DNA of 39,493 nt. Source: Actinomycetes bacterium (GTDB taxonomy: Bacteria; Actinomycetota; Actinomycetes; Actinomycetales; Dermatophilaceae). The notes under the pieces are model-generated. The model had not been told where the DNA came from, searched no databases, and saw only the letters and a program-made list of their open reading frames with translations. Location of the stretch: positions 1 through 39,493 of the forward strand of contig JAKPEG010000220.1 of NCBI GenBank assembly GCA_029552065.1, in the 5' to 3' direction. Both the position numbers and the translations under genes were made by a program. Below are positions 8,812 through 18,117 of this stretch, in pieces; the stretch's first letter is position 1; the number at the start of each line of letters is the position of its first letter.

Positions 8812-8924
8812 GGTGTCGGTGCCGAGGACTACCTATTCGAGTGGCTCTCCGCCCGAGTCAGCAGTAGCCGTGCGTGTGCGAAGCCGTGCGTGCCTCCGAC
8901 AGCGCCGCAGTCCCGACCGACTGG

Positions 8925-9371
8925 TCAGACCTGGTCGGTGTGGGCGCTCCACGAGCTGGGCTGCTCGTCGGTCTCGCCCGTCGACGCGGACCCGGCCTCG
9001 GCCTCCTGGGGGGTGACGGCGGCCTCCGTCGAGGCGGCCTCGTGGCTCGTCGGCTCGGCTGCGGTCGTGCTGCCGGCCTGCTTCGAGGTGTGCTCGCCGC
9101 GCTTGCCGGCCAGCTTGTCGACGCCGGTCTCGACCTGCTCGCGCACCTTGGCGAACTGCGCGGCATACCGGCCGTCGGTGCGCTGGTCGAGCGCGGTGCC
9201 GGCCTTGTCGAGCAGGGTGCTCACCCGGTCGCGGTTGTCATGGGCGAGGTCGCCGATCTCGGTGAGCGCACGCTTCACGGCGTGCTCGGTGGCCGTGGTG
9301 AGCTCGTCGACCCGACGGTCCAGGTCGAGTTCGTCGAGCTTGGCCTTGAGGGTCTCGGTGATGGTGGACAT
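8925..9371 (-). CDS. MT0933/Rv0909-like antitoxin-domain protein
   Basis: A 148-aa protein. Residues about 35-90 (IGDLAHDNRDRVSTLLDKAGTALDQRTDGRYAAQFAKVREQVETGVDKLAGK) match the MT0933-type antitoxin domain, with its D-K-A-G and D-x-R-T-x-G-x-Y-A repeats. The C-terminal third is a low-complexity Ser/Thr/Glu/Ala tail that looks disordered. The ATG at 9371 follows a GGGGGGA Shine-Dalgarno; a frame open to 9458 adds only arginine-rich codons. No toxin gene adjoins it on either side, so either the domain acts alone here or the toxin is encoded elsewhere. Many actinobacterial members are solitary. Confidence 0.72.
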   Translation of the reverse strand: MSTITETLKAKLDELDLDRRVDELTTATEHAVKRALTEIGDLAHDNRDRVSTLLDKAGTALDQRTDGRYAAQFAKVREQVETGVDKLAGKRGEHTSKQAGSTTAAEPTSHEAASTEAAVTPQEAEAGSASTGETDEQPSSWSAHTDQV

Positions 9372-9582
9372 GGTGTGGGGGTCCCCCCTGCCGTGCGGTT
9401 CGGTCCGGCGGCTGCCGGGCATTCTCCTCAACGTGGGCCGACTCGTCCGTTGTTCCACGGCGCGGCTCCGGGATCACCCTGATCGGACCCGGAGGCCCGA
9501 CTCCCGTGGCCGCTGTCCGCCGGATGTGCGGGAAGGGACCGGAAGCGTCCCCTGCCTCGAACGATTTCGGTCGGCGGACACC

Positions 9583-9611
9583 TTGACACAAGAATCGAAC
9601 ATATGTACGAT
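9583..9611 (+). promoter_or_regulatory. Consensus promoter with SOS-box-like palindrome
   Basis: TTGACA (9583-9588), a 17-base spacer and TACGAT (9606-9611) form a near-ideal housekeeping promoter. Within it, TCGAACATATGTACGA (9595-9610) matches the actinobacterial LexA box TCGAAC-N4-GTTCGA at 11 of 12 fixed positions. The box covers the spacer end and the -10, where a repressor would block RNA polymerase. The predicted start of transcription, 6-7 bases after the -10, falls on the ATG at 9618. Confidence 0.75.
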
Positions 9612-9617
9612 AAACAC

Positions 9618-10973
9618 ATGGCCCAGACATCGGATCTCGCAGCCGCCCGCGCAACGATCGTTGCCGCGCGCGAGGCAGCGGGCGCGGTCCGGCACCTCGC
9701 CTGGCAGCACTCGGGCGACGAGTTGGGCGCGGTCGTGCGCGAGCTCGACGATCTCGATCGGGCGGTGCGCGCGGCCATCGTCGCCGTCACCGCGGAGGCG
9801 ATCCGACAGGGCGGGATCTCGGCCTCCCAGTGCCGGGACAGCGTCTCCTGGCTGCGCGAGCATGCCCCGTCCCTGCGCCAAGGCGGCTCCCGCGCGGTCG
9901 CGGACTGCGCCGCTGTGGTCGCCGCCGAGCGCGGAGGCCGCGGCCTCGCCCTCCATCAGCCCGCTCACAACGAGCCCGCCGAGCCTCCGACACCGGTCGA
10001 GGTCGTCTGTGAGGCCGTCCTGAGCGGCGAGCTCGGCGCGCCCACCGCCGTCACCGTGTTGGCCGAGTTCGACCGGCTGCGCAGTCGGCTGCGGCCCGAG
10101 GCCCACTCGACGGTCGCCGTGGCACTCACCCAGCTCGGCCGCGAATGGGGCGGCGCTCAGGTCCGGCGTCTGCGTCCGAGCCTGCTCGCCGAGCACGGCC
10201 TGCCCGGAGAGCTGCAGGCCGATCACGACACCCTCGCCCGTGCGGTCTGCCTGAGCACCCCCGCCGTCGAAGACGGGCTCACGACCTATCGCCTCACCCT
10301 CGACCCCGAGTCGGCCGCGACGCTCGAGGCCGCCATCGGCACGCTTTCCGCGCCCTGCCCCGACCCGGTGACCGGCGCGCGCGATCCCCGTCCGGCGAGC
10401 CGACGGCGTGCCCAGGCACTCATCGAGGTATGCCGCCGCGCCACCGCCGCGGGCGAGCGCCTTCCCAACTCCGGCAAGGCCGCACTCATCGTCACCGTCG
10501 GCTGGGAGACCCTGCGCTCGGCGCTGCACGGGGCGGGGACCGTGGTCGGCACCACGGCCACCGGCACGCTCATGGCTCCCGAAACCGTCCGCCGGCTCGC
10601 GTGCGACGCCGAGATCATCCCCGCCGTGCTCGGCTCGGGCGGCGAGTTGCTCGACCTCGGCACGAGTGTCCGCTTCTTCGCCCGGGCGCAGACCCGGGCA
10701 CTCTGGGTGCGCGATGGCGGGTGCTCCTTCCCCGGCTGCGGCACCCCCGCGCACTGGTGCCACGCCCACCACCTCGTCCACTGGGCCGACGGCGGGGCGA
10801 CTGACCTGGCCAACGCCGCCCTGCTCTGCCATCGACATCACGACATCGTCCACCGCGACCGGCTCAGAGGGGAGGTCCACGACCCACCCGACGCAATCGG
10901 CGATCGTGCCGTCCATTGGGACCTGAGCCCGGGCTCCTACGACCGAGCGATCCGCGGCCGACCGGCCGCCTGA
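9618..10973 (+). CDS. DUF222 / 13E12-type HNH endonuclease
   Basis: A 451-aa member of the 13E12 (DUF222 plus HNH) family. Residues 1-300 are the helical DUF222 region (LDDLDRAVRAAIVAVTAEAIRQGG, RPEAHSTVAVALTQL, YRLTLDPESAATLEAAIGTLS). Residues 360-425 are an HNH nuclease with zinc-binding cysteines: DGGCSFPGCGTPAHWCHAHHLVHWADGGATDLANAALLCHRHHDIVH. The ATG at 9618 was chosen over one at 9603 because the promoter predicts a leaderless mRNA starting there. Mycobacterial 13E12 proteins include known LexA targets, which fits the SOS-like box. Their biological role is unsettled: DNA damage response or a mobile-element-like nuclease are the usual proposals. Confidence 0.88.
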   Translation: MAQTSDLAAARATIVAAREAAGAVRHLAWQHSGDELGAVVRELDDLDRAVRAAIVAVTAEAIRQGGISASQCRDSVSWLREHAPSLRQGGSRAVADCAAVVAAERGGRGLALHQPAHNEPAEPPTPVEVVCEAVLSGELGAPTAVTVLAEFDRLRSRLRPEAHSTVAVALTQLGREWGGAQVRRLRPSLLAEHGLPGELQADHDTLARAVCLSTPAVEDGLTTYRLTLDPESAATLEAAIGTLSAPCPDPVTGARDPRPASRRRAQALIEVCRRATAAGERLPNSGKAALIVTVGWETLRSALHGAGTVVGTTATGTLMAPETVRRLACDAEIIPAVLGSGGELLDLGTSVRFFARAQTRALWVRDGGCSFPGCGTPAHWCHAHHLVHWADGGATDLANAALLCHRHHDIVHRDRLRGEVHDPPDAIGDRAVHWDLSPGSYDRAIRGRPAA

Positions 10974-11048
10974 CCTCCCGCGAGCTCGGCCACCTCGGGT
11001 CGGGCGCCGGACGCCGCCTGTCATCCCCACAGTTCGCCACCGGGCGCT

Positions 11049-11067
11049 CCCCGCTGCTGCAGCGGGG
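11049..11067. terminator. Hairpin between convergent genes
   Basis: CCCCGCTG (11049-11056) and CAGCGGGG (11060-11067) pair perfectly around a CTG loop. A second short GGGGATCCCC dyad follows at once. The position between the stops at 10973 (plus) and 11083 (minus) suits a bidirectional terminator. No T-tract is seen. Confidence 0.6.
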
Positions 11068-11082
11068 GATCCCCGGGGGATG

Positions 11083-13569
11083 TCAGTCGTACACCCGCGC
11101 ACTCGTCGGGTCGTAGAACGGACGCAACGAGACACGGGCGGCATACCGCTCGCCGGCGACGTCGACCTCCCACGATCCCGCCGCCAGCCATTCCGTCGTC
11201 GCCGGCCCGTCCGGGTTGGTCACGAAAGCGAGGCCGACCGCGCCGCCGAGCGTCCAGCCATAGGACCCGGAGCGGACGTCACCGACCGTAATGCCGTCGC
11301 GCAGCACCACCTCCGCGTGGAAGAACAGCGGCCGCGGGTCGAGCAGGAGCACCGATACGAGCCGCGCGCTCGGCGGCCCTGCGGCGAGCGCGGCGAGCGC
11401 GGGCTCGCGGCCGATCCATGCGCCCGGCTTGTCCTTGGCGACGGCGAAGCCCAGCCCCACCGAGGCGACGTCGTCGGTGTTGTCGAGGTCGTGCCCGTAG
11501 TCCCGGTAGCCCTTCTCCAGCCGCAGGCTGCCCAGTGCCTTGAGCCCGACCAGCCGCAGCCCGTGCGGCTCGCCCGCGCCGACGATCGTCTCCCAGACGT
11601 GCCCGGCGTGCTCGACCGGGATGTAGAGCTCCCACCCCAGCTCCCCCGCGTAGGTGATCCGCACCGCGAGCACCCACGCGCCCCCGACGTCGATCCACCG
11701 GGCGTCGCGGAAGGCGAAGGCCGCCGCCGAGACGTCACTGCTCGTCACCGCCGCGAGGACCTCGCGCGAGCGGGGACCCTGGAGGTTGACCTGCGCGTAG
11801 ACCGCGGTCACGTCGGTCACCCGCGCGTCGTCCTGCGCCGTATGCCGCCGCAACCACCCGAGCGCGTGCCCGTGGGCGGTGTCGGAGGCCACGACGAGGA
11901 AGCTGTCCGGCTCGAGCCGGGTGACGGTGAGGTCGGCCTGCAGACCGCCCCGCTCGTCGAGCCACTGGGTGTAGACGATCCGGCCGACCTCGCCGGCGAC
12001 CGCTCCCGCGCTGATCCGGTCGAGCGCCGCAGCGGCCCCTGGCCCCTCGACGAGGAACTTCGCCATGAACGACATGTCGATGAGCCCCACCCCGGTGCGG
12101 ACTGCCTCGTGCTCGTCCCGCCAGTGGGCGAACCAGGGCTGCGGCTCCCACGACGGCTCGGCGCTCGGCGTCTGGCCGGGGCCGGCATACCAGTCGGGCG
12201 ACTCCCAGCCGGAGACGTCCTTCATATAGGCACCCGCGGCAATGAGCTTGTCGTGCAACGGGCTTCGCTTGATGCCTCGGCCGGTGCGCAGCTGCGTGCC
12301 GGGCGCGTGGGCGGCATACACCGTGCCGAGGATCTCGGCCGTGCGCTCGCGACGCATCGCCGGCGTGAGTTGCCAGGGCTGGAAGCGGTCGACGTGGAAG
12401 GCGGTGACATCGGCACCCGGGTCACCGGTGGTGATCCAGCGGGCAACCAGCCGGCCCATCCCGCCGCTGGAGAGGATGCCGATCGAGTTGAGCCCGGCGC
12501 AGACGAAGTAGCCGCGGATGCCCGGCACCTCGCCGACCGCGGGCAGCAGGTCGGGAGTGAAGGACTCGGGTCCGCAGAAGAATGTCCGGATGCCCGCGCC
12601 GAGGGTGACCGGCACCCGCTCCATCGCCGTGCGCAGGAAGGGCTCCATCCGCTCCCAGTCCGGTTCGAGGGTGCCGAAGGAGAAGTCGCGGGGTATGCCG
12701 CCCACCTGCCACGCCGCGGCCCGCGGCTCGAACAGGCCGACCATGAGGCCGCCGCCCTCTTCGCGGTAGTAGCCGTAGGCCGCCGGGTCCTCGAAGACCG
12801 GCAGTCCGGCGTGCACGCCGTCGATCGGTTCGGTGACCAGGTAGTAGTGCTCGGCGGCCTGGTTGGGCACCACCAACCCGTTGCGTGCGGCCAGCTCCCG
12901 CGCCCACATCCCGGCGGCGTTGACGGCATACTCGCACCCGATGTCGCCGCGGTCGGTGCGGACGCCGGTCACCTCCTGGAGCCGATCACCTTGGGTGACA
13001 ACGGATTCCACGGTGACGCCCTCAACGATCCGGACGCCGAGCGCCTTGGCGCCCTTGGCCAGCGCCATGGTGAGGTCGACCGGATTGACCCGACCGTCGC
13101 CGGGCACGTAGAAACCGGCGAGCAGGTCGTCGGTGCGGGCGAGCGGGAAGCGCTCGGCGATCTCCACCGGAGAGATCTCGTGCACCTCCAGGCCCTGGGT
13201 GCGCTGGAACGCGGCGATCCGGCGGTATTCGTGCAGCCGGCCCGGGTCGGCGGCGGCCTCGATGAGCCCGACCGGCCGGAAGCCGGTCGCCTGGCCGGTC
13301 TCGGCCTCGAGCCGGGCATAGAGGTCGCGTCCGTAGAGCCTGATCTCGGTCGAGGTGTGCGAGGTCGAGCCGAAGCAGGTCATGAGTCCGGCCGCGTGCC
13401 AGGTGGTCCCGGAGGTGAGCCGGTCGCGCTCGAGCAGGACGACGTCGGTCCAGCCGAGGTGGGCCAGGTGATAGGCGATCGAGGTGCCGATGACCCCGCC
13501 CCCGATGACGACCACCCGGGCCCGCTCGGGCAGAACCGACGACGACGAGCGCGCTTCGGCAGTGACCAC
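11083..13569 (-). CDS. FAD oxidoreductase-aminomethyltransferase fusion (dimethylglycine/sarcosine dehydrogenase type)
   Basis: An 828-aa fusion. Residues about 18-395 form a DAO-family FAD domain (VVVIGGGVIGTSIAYHLAHLGW dinucleotide fold; TSGTTWHAAGL with His58 in the position that carries covalent FAD in dimethylglycine dehydrogenase). Residues about 430-820 form a GcvT-like folate-binding aminomethyltransferase (GVGLIDMSFMAKFLVEGPGA, VNLQGPRSREVLAAV, ITYAGELGWELYIPVEHA, ALGSLRLEKGYRDYGHDL). This arrangement oxidises N-methyl amines such as dimethylglycine or sarcosine and passes the one-carbon unit to tetrahydrofolate. The start is a GTG with a weak Shine-Dalgarno. It is divergent from an MBL hydrolase 55 bases away. 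The exact substrate is unresolved. Confidence 0.85.
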   Translation of the reverse strand: MVTAEARSSSSVLPERARVVVIGGGVIGTSIAYHLAHLGWTDVVLLERDRLTSGTTWHAAGLMTCFGSTSHTSTEIRLYGRDLYARLEAETGQATGFRPVGLIEAAADPGRLHEYRRIAAFQRTQGLEVHEISPVEIAERFPLARTDDLLAGFYVPGDGRVNPVDLTMALAKGAKALGVRIVEGVTVESVVTQGDRLQEVTGVRTDRGDIGCEYAVNAAGMWARELAARNGLVVPNQAAEHYYLVTEPIDGVHAGLPVFEDPAAYGYYREEGGGLMVGLFEPRAAAWQVGGIPRDFSFGTLEPDWERMEPFLRTAMERVPVTLGAGIRTFFCGPESFTPDLLPAVGEVPGIRGYFVCAGLNSIGILSSGGMGRLVARWITTGDPGADVTAFHVDRFQPWQLTPAMRRERTAEILGTVYAAHAPGTQLRTGRGIKRSPLHDKLIAAGAYMKDVSGWESPDWYAGPGQTPSAEPSWEPQPWFAHWRDEHEAVRTGVGLIDMSFMAKFLVEGPGAAAALDRISAGAVAGEVGRIVYTQWLDERGGLQADLTVTRLEPDSFLVVASDTAHGHALGWLRRHTAQDDARVTDVTAVYAQVNLQGPRSREVLAAVTSSDVSAAAFAFRDARWIDVGGAWVLAVRITYAGELGWELYIPVEHAGHVWETIVGAGEPHGLRLVGLKALGSLRLEKGYRDYGHDLDNTDDVASVGLGFAVAKDKPGAWIGREPALAALAAGPPSARLVSVLLLDPRPLFFHAEVVLRDGITVGDVRSGSYGWTLGGAVGLAFVTNPDGPATTEWLAAGSWEVDVAGERYAARVSLRPFYDPTSARVYD

Positions 13570-13624
13570 CTGGGAAACCTACCGCCGTAGGATCGGGCCA
13601 CCCACTCGCCTTCTGGGAGGCCGG

Positions 13625-14563
13625 ATGTCGCACCCCGCCCACGCCGACGCGTTCGAGCCACCCCGGACCGCGCAGGAGGTGAGCGAGGGGATCTTCGCCT
13701 TCGTCCAGCCGGACGGGTCCTGGTGGATCAACAACACCGGCTTCCTCGTCGGCACGCGCGGGGTGCTCGCCATCGACTCGTGCGCGACCGAGCGCCGCAC
13801 CCGCGCCTTCCAGGCGACCATCGGCGCGGTCACCGACCAGCCCGTGCGGACGCTCGTCAACACCCACCATCACGGGGACCACACCTTCGGCAACCACCTC
13901 TTCCCGGGTGCGACCATCGTCGGCCAGGACGGCATACGGGCCCCGCTGCTCGCCTGGGGTATGCCGCGCGATGCCCCCATCTGGACGCCGGTCGACTGGG
14001 GCCGGGTCGAGCTCGAGCCGCCATTCCTCACCTTCGCCGACTCGGTCACCCTCTGGGTCGACGACCTGCGGTGCGAGCTCTCCTATGCCGGCACCGCGGC
14101 GCACACGACAAACGACTCCTGGCTGTGGGTGCCCGAGCGCAGGCTGCTGTTCAGCGGCGACGTGCTCTTCAACGGCGGCACGCCCTTCCTGCTCCAGGGC
14201 TCGATCGCCGGCGCCCTGGCGACGATGGACCGGCTCGCCGCCCTCGGCGCCGAGACGATCGTCCCCGGGCACGGCCCGGTGTGCGGCCCCGAGGTCATCG
14301 AGACGGTCCGCGGCTACCTCGGATTCGTCCAGCGCACGGCCGCGGCAGGGCGTGCGGCCGGCCTGTCGCCGCTGCAGCTGGCCCGGGAGACCGACCTCGG
14401 CGAGTATGCCGCGCTCCTGGACCCCGAGCGGATCGTCGGCAACCTCCACCGGGCCTACGCCGAGCTCGACGGGGCCGCGCCTGGGGCGCTCATCGACCTG
14501 CCGGCGGCGATCGCGGACATGCTCGCCTACAACGGCGGCCGCCCGCTCACCTGCCACGCCTGA
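13625..14563 (+). CDS. MBL-fold metallo-hydrolase, 312 aa
   Basis: A metallo-beta-lactamase-fold enzyme. NTHHHGDHTFGN (residues about 79-90) is the HxHxDH metal-binding motif. AGTAAHTTNDSWLWVP supplies the third histidine, LLFSGDVLFNGGTPF the bridging aspartate, and IVPGHGPVCG the last histidine. A C-terminal helical tail (about 240-312) follows. No signal peptide is present. GGGAGG precedes the ATG at 13625. It is divergent from the dimethylglycine-dehydrogenase-like gene over a 55-base gap, so the two may share regulation. The family covers lactonases, thioesterases and quinoprotein-linked hydrolases, and I cannot choose between them. Confidence 0.85.
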   Translation: MSHPAHADAFEPPRTAQEVSEGIFAFVQPDGSWWINNTGFLVGTRGVLAIDSCATERRTRAFQATIGAVTDQPVRTLVNTHHHGDHTFGNHLFPGATIVGQDGIRAPLLAWGMPRDAPIWTPVDWGRVELEPPFLTFADSVTLWVDDLRCELSYAGTAAHTTNDSWLWVPERRLLFSGDVLFNGGTPFLLQGSIAGALATMDRLAALGAETIVPGHGPVCGPEVIETVRGYLGFVQRTAAAGRAAGLSPLQLARETDLGEYAALLDPERIVGNLHRAYAELDGAAPGALIDLPAAIADMLAYNGGRPLTCHA

Positions 14564-14572
14564 CCGCGCCGC

Positions 14573-14603
14573 GCGCGCACCACCGCAGCGTCGGCGTGCG
14601 CGC
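14573..14603. terminator. Possible terminator hairpin after the MBL hydrolase
   Basis: GCGCGCAC (14573-14580) and GTGCGCGC (14596-14603) form a perfect 8-base stem around a 15-base loop, ten bases past the hydrolase stop. The large loop and lack of a T-tract make this tentative. Confidence 0.4.
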
Positions 14604-14686
14604 TCCCGTCCCGACCCCCGAGCGCCCGGGGCGATGTCGGCGTCACGGCATACAGTGCGGGGGTCCGGATCCAATGGGAGGCGCGG

Positions 14687-17600
14687 GTGGCCCACTCCTC
14701 GCTCGACCTGGCCGCGCTGGCCGAGCGGCTGCGCGGGCTCGACGATGCCGCGCTGCGCGCGACCGCCGGGCCGTCGGTCTTCGCCCGCGGTCGGGACTAT
14801 GCCGCCGCGCGCCGGGTCCGGGGCCTGGAGATCGCCGGCCCCTGGGCCGTGGGTGCCGGAGTGCAGGGCAACGGGCGCAGCTACCGCACCCAGGTGACCC
14901 TCTATCTCGCCCGCGGGGAGTTGCAGTGGAGCGGCACGTGCACGTGCCCGATGCAGGTCGACTGCAAACACGCCGTCGCGGTGGCCATCGTCGCCCGGCA
15001 AACCCTCGGGAGCGTGTCCAGCGCGGGCGGACTCGACCCGGGCGGGTCGGCCGACGACGCAGCGGAGGGGCGGGGCACGGGCACCGACGGGCTGCCGCGA
15101 CCGCCGAACCTGGCCCGGCTCGGCTCACCGACCTGGGAGCAGGCGCTGCGCGGCGTGCTCGGCGACCCGGCGGCTCGCACCGACTGGACCCCGGTGGGCC
15201 TGCTCGTCGAGGTCGCCGGCTCGATGCGCGGTCCCTACGGCGCGCACGGCACCGACCCCGGCGCTCACCTGGTCGTTCGCCCGGTGGCGCCGGGCAAGCA
15301 GGGGTGGGTCCTGTCCGCGCTCACCTGGACGGGCCTGGACTACCTCGGCGGGCACAGCGCCATCCGTCTCGCCCCCGCACAGCTCGCCGCCCTTCGCGCC
15401 CTGGTCGCCCCGGTGCGCCAGGGATGGTCCTACCGACCCGGCGACCGGGTCCGCCTCGACCAACTCGGCAGCGGCTGGGCGGCCGCCCTGCGCGAGTGCC
15501 GGCGCAGCGGCATACGGCTGCTCACCCATCAGCGCCACTCGGGCGAGGTGATCCTGCCGGACGAGCCGGCGCGCGTCGTGCTCGACCTCGCGACCGACGA
15601 GGGCGGCGGCGTGACCGTGGCGCCGCAGATCACGCTGCCCGAAGCCGTGCGAGAGCTCGAGGGGACCTGGACGACCATCGGCGCCGTGCCGAGTGGACTG
15701 TGGCTCGCGAGCGGAGCCGACCTGGCCATCGTCGGGATCGACCCGCCGCTCGACGTCGAGACGATGCGGCTGCTCGACGGGGGACCCGTGCGGGTGCCAC
15801 CCGCCGACGTGGGGCGCTTCCGATCGAGGGCGCTGCCCGTGCTGGCTCGACGCTTCGAGATCAGCTCGGGTGACGGCTCGATGACGGTGCCGGAGGTCGG
15901 CCCGCCACAGTTGCTCGTCACCGTCACCCACGAGCCGGGGCTTCGGCTGTCCGTGCGCTTCGCGATGACGTATGCCGTGGGCTCCGACCGTCTGTCGGCT
16001 CCCCTCGCAGGTGCCCCCGGAGCGCCGGCGCCTGGTCTCGACGCCTTCCGCGACCGGGCGGCCGAGGCTGCGCTGGTCGAGCGCCTCGACTGCCTCGACC
16101 GACTCGGCTGCCAGCCGCCGCTGCGCCGGCTCTCCCCCATCGGCGAGCGCACCCTCGTGCCCGAGATCGTGCTCGACGGGCCGACGATGCTGCGCTGGCT
16201 CAACCTCGTGCAGCCGCGATTGCAGGAACGCGAGGATGTCGTCGTCGAGGTCCTCGGCGAGCCGGTCGTCTACGCCGAGGCCGAGGAGCCGCCCGTCGTC
16301 GCGCTCTCGATCACCGACACCCCCGGCTCGACCGACTGGTTCGATCTCGACGTGCGGGTGCGGGTCGGTGCCGAGCAGGTGCCGATGCGCAGCCTCATCA
16401 CCGCGCTCACCCTCGACCAGGAGGTGGTCATCCTCGACAGCGGCACCTGGTTCCGGGTCGACCAGCCCGAGCTGGCTCAGCTGCGTCGCCTCGTCGAGGA
16501 GGCCCGGGCGATGGCCGAAGACCCGCGCGGCCCCCTGCGGTTGTCGGCCTACCAGACCGATCTCTGGAGCGAGCTCGAAGCCCTCGGCGTGGTCGAGGAG
16601 CAGAGCGGTCGCTGGACCGCCTTGGTCGCCGGGATGCGGTCCGATGCGGCACCCGAGCCCCTCCCACCCCCGGCCGACCTGGCCGCGACGCTGCGCCCCT
16701 ATCAGCAGGCCGGCTACGAATGGCTCAGCTTCCTGCGCCGCGCTGGCCTCGGTGGTGTGCTCGCCGACGACATGGGTCTGGGTAAGACCCTCCAGGTGCT
16801 CGCCATGGTGCTCGCGGCCAAGGCCGACAAGACCGCCCTCGGAGGCGACGGGACGGCATACCCTCCGGTCCTCGTCGTCGCGCCGACCTCGGTCTTGGCG
16901 ACCTGGGTGAGCGAGGCCGCACGCTTCGCGCCCTCGCTGCGCGTGGTCACCCTCGGCGAGACGACGGCCCGGCGCGGGGTCGCGGTGGCCGCAGCGGCGG
17001 CGGGAGCCGACCTCGTCGTCACCTCCTATGCCGTCTTCCGGCTCGACGCCGAGGGTTTCCGCGAGGCACCCTGGTCGGTGCTCGTGCTCGACGAGGCGCA
17101 GTTCGTCAAGAACCACCAGTCCCAGGCCTATCACTGCGCGCGGACGCTGCCCGCACCGTCGAAGTTCGCAATCACCGGCACGCCGATGGAGAACAACCTC
17201 ATGGAGCTGTGGGCGCTGCTCTCGATCGTCGCTCCGGGGCTCTTCCCCCGCCCGAAGGCCTTCCAGGAACATTTCCGGCGGCCGATCGAGAGCGGTGAGT
17301 TGCCCGAGCGACTCGACACCCTCCGCCGCCGGATCCGCTCGGTCATGTTGCGCCGCACCAAGGAGGCGGTGGCCAGCGAGCTGCCACCCAAGCAGGAGCA
17401 GGTCATCCCGGTCACTCTGTCGGCCAAGCACCGGCGGATCTACGATCGCGGGCTGGCTCACGAGCGCCAGCGGGTGCTCGGGCTGCTCGACGACGCCCGG
17501 CGCAACCGGATCGCCATCTTCCGATCGCTCACGAGGCTTCGTCAGCTCAGCCTCGACCCGGCGCTCGTGGACTCCGAGCATGCGGGCGTGGGCTCGGCGA

Positions 17601-18094
17601 AGATCGACGCCCTCGTCGACTTGCTCGCCCCGGTCGTCGCCGAGGGGCATCAGGCGCTGGTCTTCAGCCAGTTCACCGGGTTTCTCGCGAGGGTGCGGGC
17701 GCGGCTGGATGCCGAGGGGATCTCCTACGCCTACCTCGACGGGCGCACCACCCGGCGCGACGAGGTGATCGCCGACTTCCGGTCCGGGGCAAGGTCGGTC
17801 TTCCTCGTCTCGCTCAAGGCCGGGGGCTTCGGGCTCACGCTCACCGAGGCCGACTATGTCTTCCTGCTCGACCCCTGGTGGAACCCCGCAGTCGAGGCAC
17901 AGGCCGTCGACCGCGCCCACCGGATCGGCCAGGACAAGCACGTCTTCGTCTACCGGCTCGTCTCGGCCGACACCATCGAGGACAAGGTCCTCACGCTGCA
18001 GGCACGCAAGCGCGAGCTGTTCGCCCAGGTGGTCGACGAGGGGGCGCTGGCGGGCGGGGCACTCACGGCCGAGGACATCCGCGCGCTGTTGTGA
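14687..18094 (+). CDS. SNF2-family helicase with N-terminal SWIM zinc finger
   Basis: A 1135-aa double-stranded DNA translocase of the bacterial SNF2/HepA-like class. Near residue 85, CTCPMQVDCKH is a SWIM zinc finger (CxCxnCxH). The middle (150-650) is the bacterial SNF2-associated region. The motor begins at RPYQQAGYEWLSFLRR, with LADDMGLGKTLQ (Lys700, motif I), LVLDEAQFVKN (DEAQ, about 800), ITGTPMENNLMELW (motif III), LVFSQFTGFLARV (motif IV), and LDPWWNPAVEAQAVDRAHRIGQ (motif VI). It starts at a GTG with GGGAGG five bases upstream. Likely role: remodelling protein-DNA or RNA polymerase complexes during repair or transcription. It appears to be monocistronic, with a GTATGCCG copy in its leader. 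Confidence 0.92.
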   Translation: MAHSSLDLAALAERLRGLDDAALRATAGPSVFARGRDYAAARRVRGLEIAGPWAVGAGVQGNGRSYRTQVTLYLARGELQWSGTCTCPMQVDCKHAVAVAIVARQTLGSVSSAGGLDPGGSADDAAEGRGTGTDGLPRPPNLARLGSPTWEQALRGVLGDPAARTDWTPVGLLVEVAGSMRGPYGAHGTDPGAHLVVRPVAPGKQGWVLSALTWTGLDYLGGHSAIRLAPAQLAALRALVAPVRQGWSYRPGDRVRLDQLGSGWAAALRECRRSGIRLLTHQRHSGEVILPDEPARVVLDLATDEGGGVTVAPQITLPEAVRELEGTWTTIGAVPSGLWLASGADLAIVGIDPPLDVETMRLLDGGPVRVPPADVGRFRSRALPVLARRFEISSGDGSMTVPEVGPPQLLVTVTHEPGLRLSVRFAMTYAVGSDRLSAPLAGAPGAPAPGLDAFRDRAAEAALVERLDCLDRLGCQPPLRRLSPIGERTLVPEIVLDGPTMLRWLNLVQPRLQEREDVVVEVLGEPVVYAEAEEPPVVALSITDTPGSTDWFDLDVRVRVGAEQVPMRSLITALTLDQEVVILDSGTWFRVDQPELAQLRRLVEEARAMAEDPRGPLRLSAYQTDLWSELEALGVVEEQSGRWTALVAGMRSDAAPEPLPPPADLAATLRPYQQAGYEWLSFLRRAGLGGVLADDMGLGKTLQVLAMVLAAKADKTALGGDGTAYPPVLVVAPTSVLATWVSEAARFAPSLRVVTLGETTARRGVAVAAAAAGADLVVTSYAVFRLDAEGFREAPWSVLVLDEAQFVKNHQSQAYHCARTLPAPSKFAITGTPMENNLMELWALLSIVAPGLFPRPKAFQEHFRRPIESGELPERLDTLRRRIRSVMLRRTKEAVASELPPKQEQVIPVTLSAKHRRIYDRGLAHERQRVLGLLDDARRNRIAIFRSLTRLRQLSLDPALVDSEHAGVGSAKIDALVDLLAPVVAEGHQALVFSQFTGFLARVRARLDAEGISYAYLDGRTTRRDEVIADFRSGARSVFLVSLKAGGFGLTLTEADYVFLLDPWWNPAVEAQAVDRAHRIGQDKHVFVYRLVSADTIEDKVLTLQARKRELFAQVVDEGALAGGALTAEDIRALL

Positions 18095-18117
18095 AGCGCC
18101 TCGAAGGCCGCCCTCAG

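Noticed and set aside
8925..9371. A complete toxin-antitoxin pair around the MT0933-like gene
   Set aside because: Neither neighbour is a toxin: one side is a terminator and apbE, the other the divergent DUF222-HNH gene with its own SOS-type promoter.
11080..13590. An 836-codon plus-strand open frame over the oxidoreductase-aminomethyltransferase gene
   Set aside because: The opposite strand encodes two intact, motif-bearing domains over the same span; the plus frame has no recognisable feature.
15125..17941. A 938-codon minus-strand open frame over the SNF2 helicase
   Set aside because: Third-position GC bias makes long antisense frames common here; all helicase motifs lie on the plus strand.
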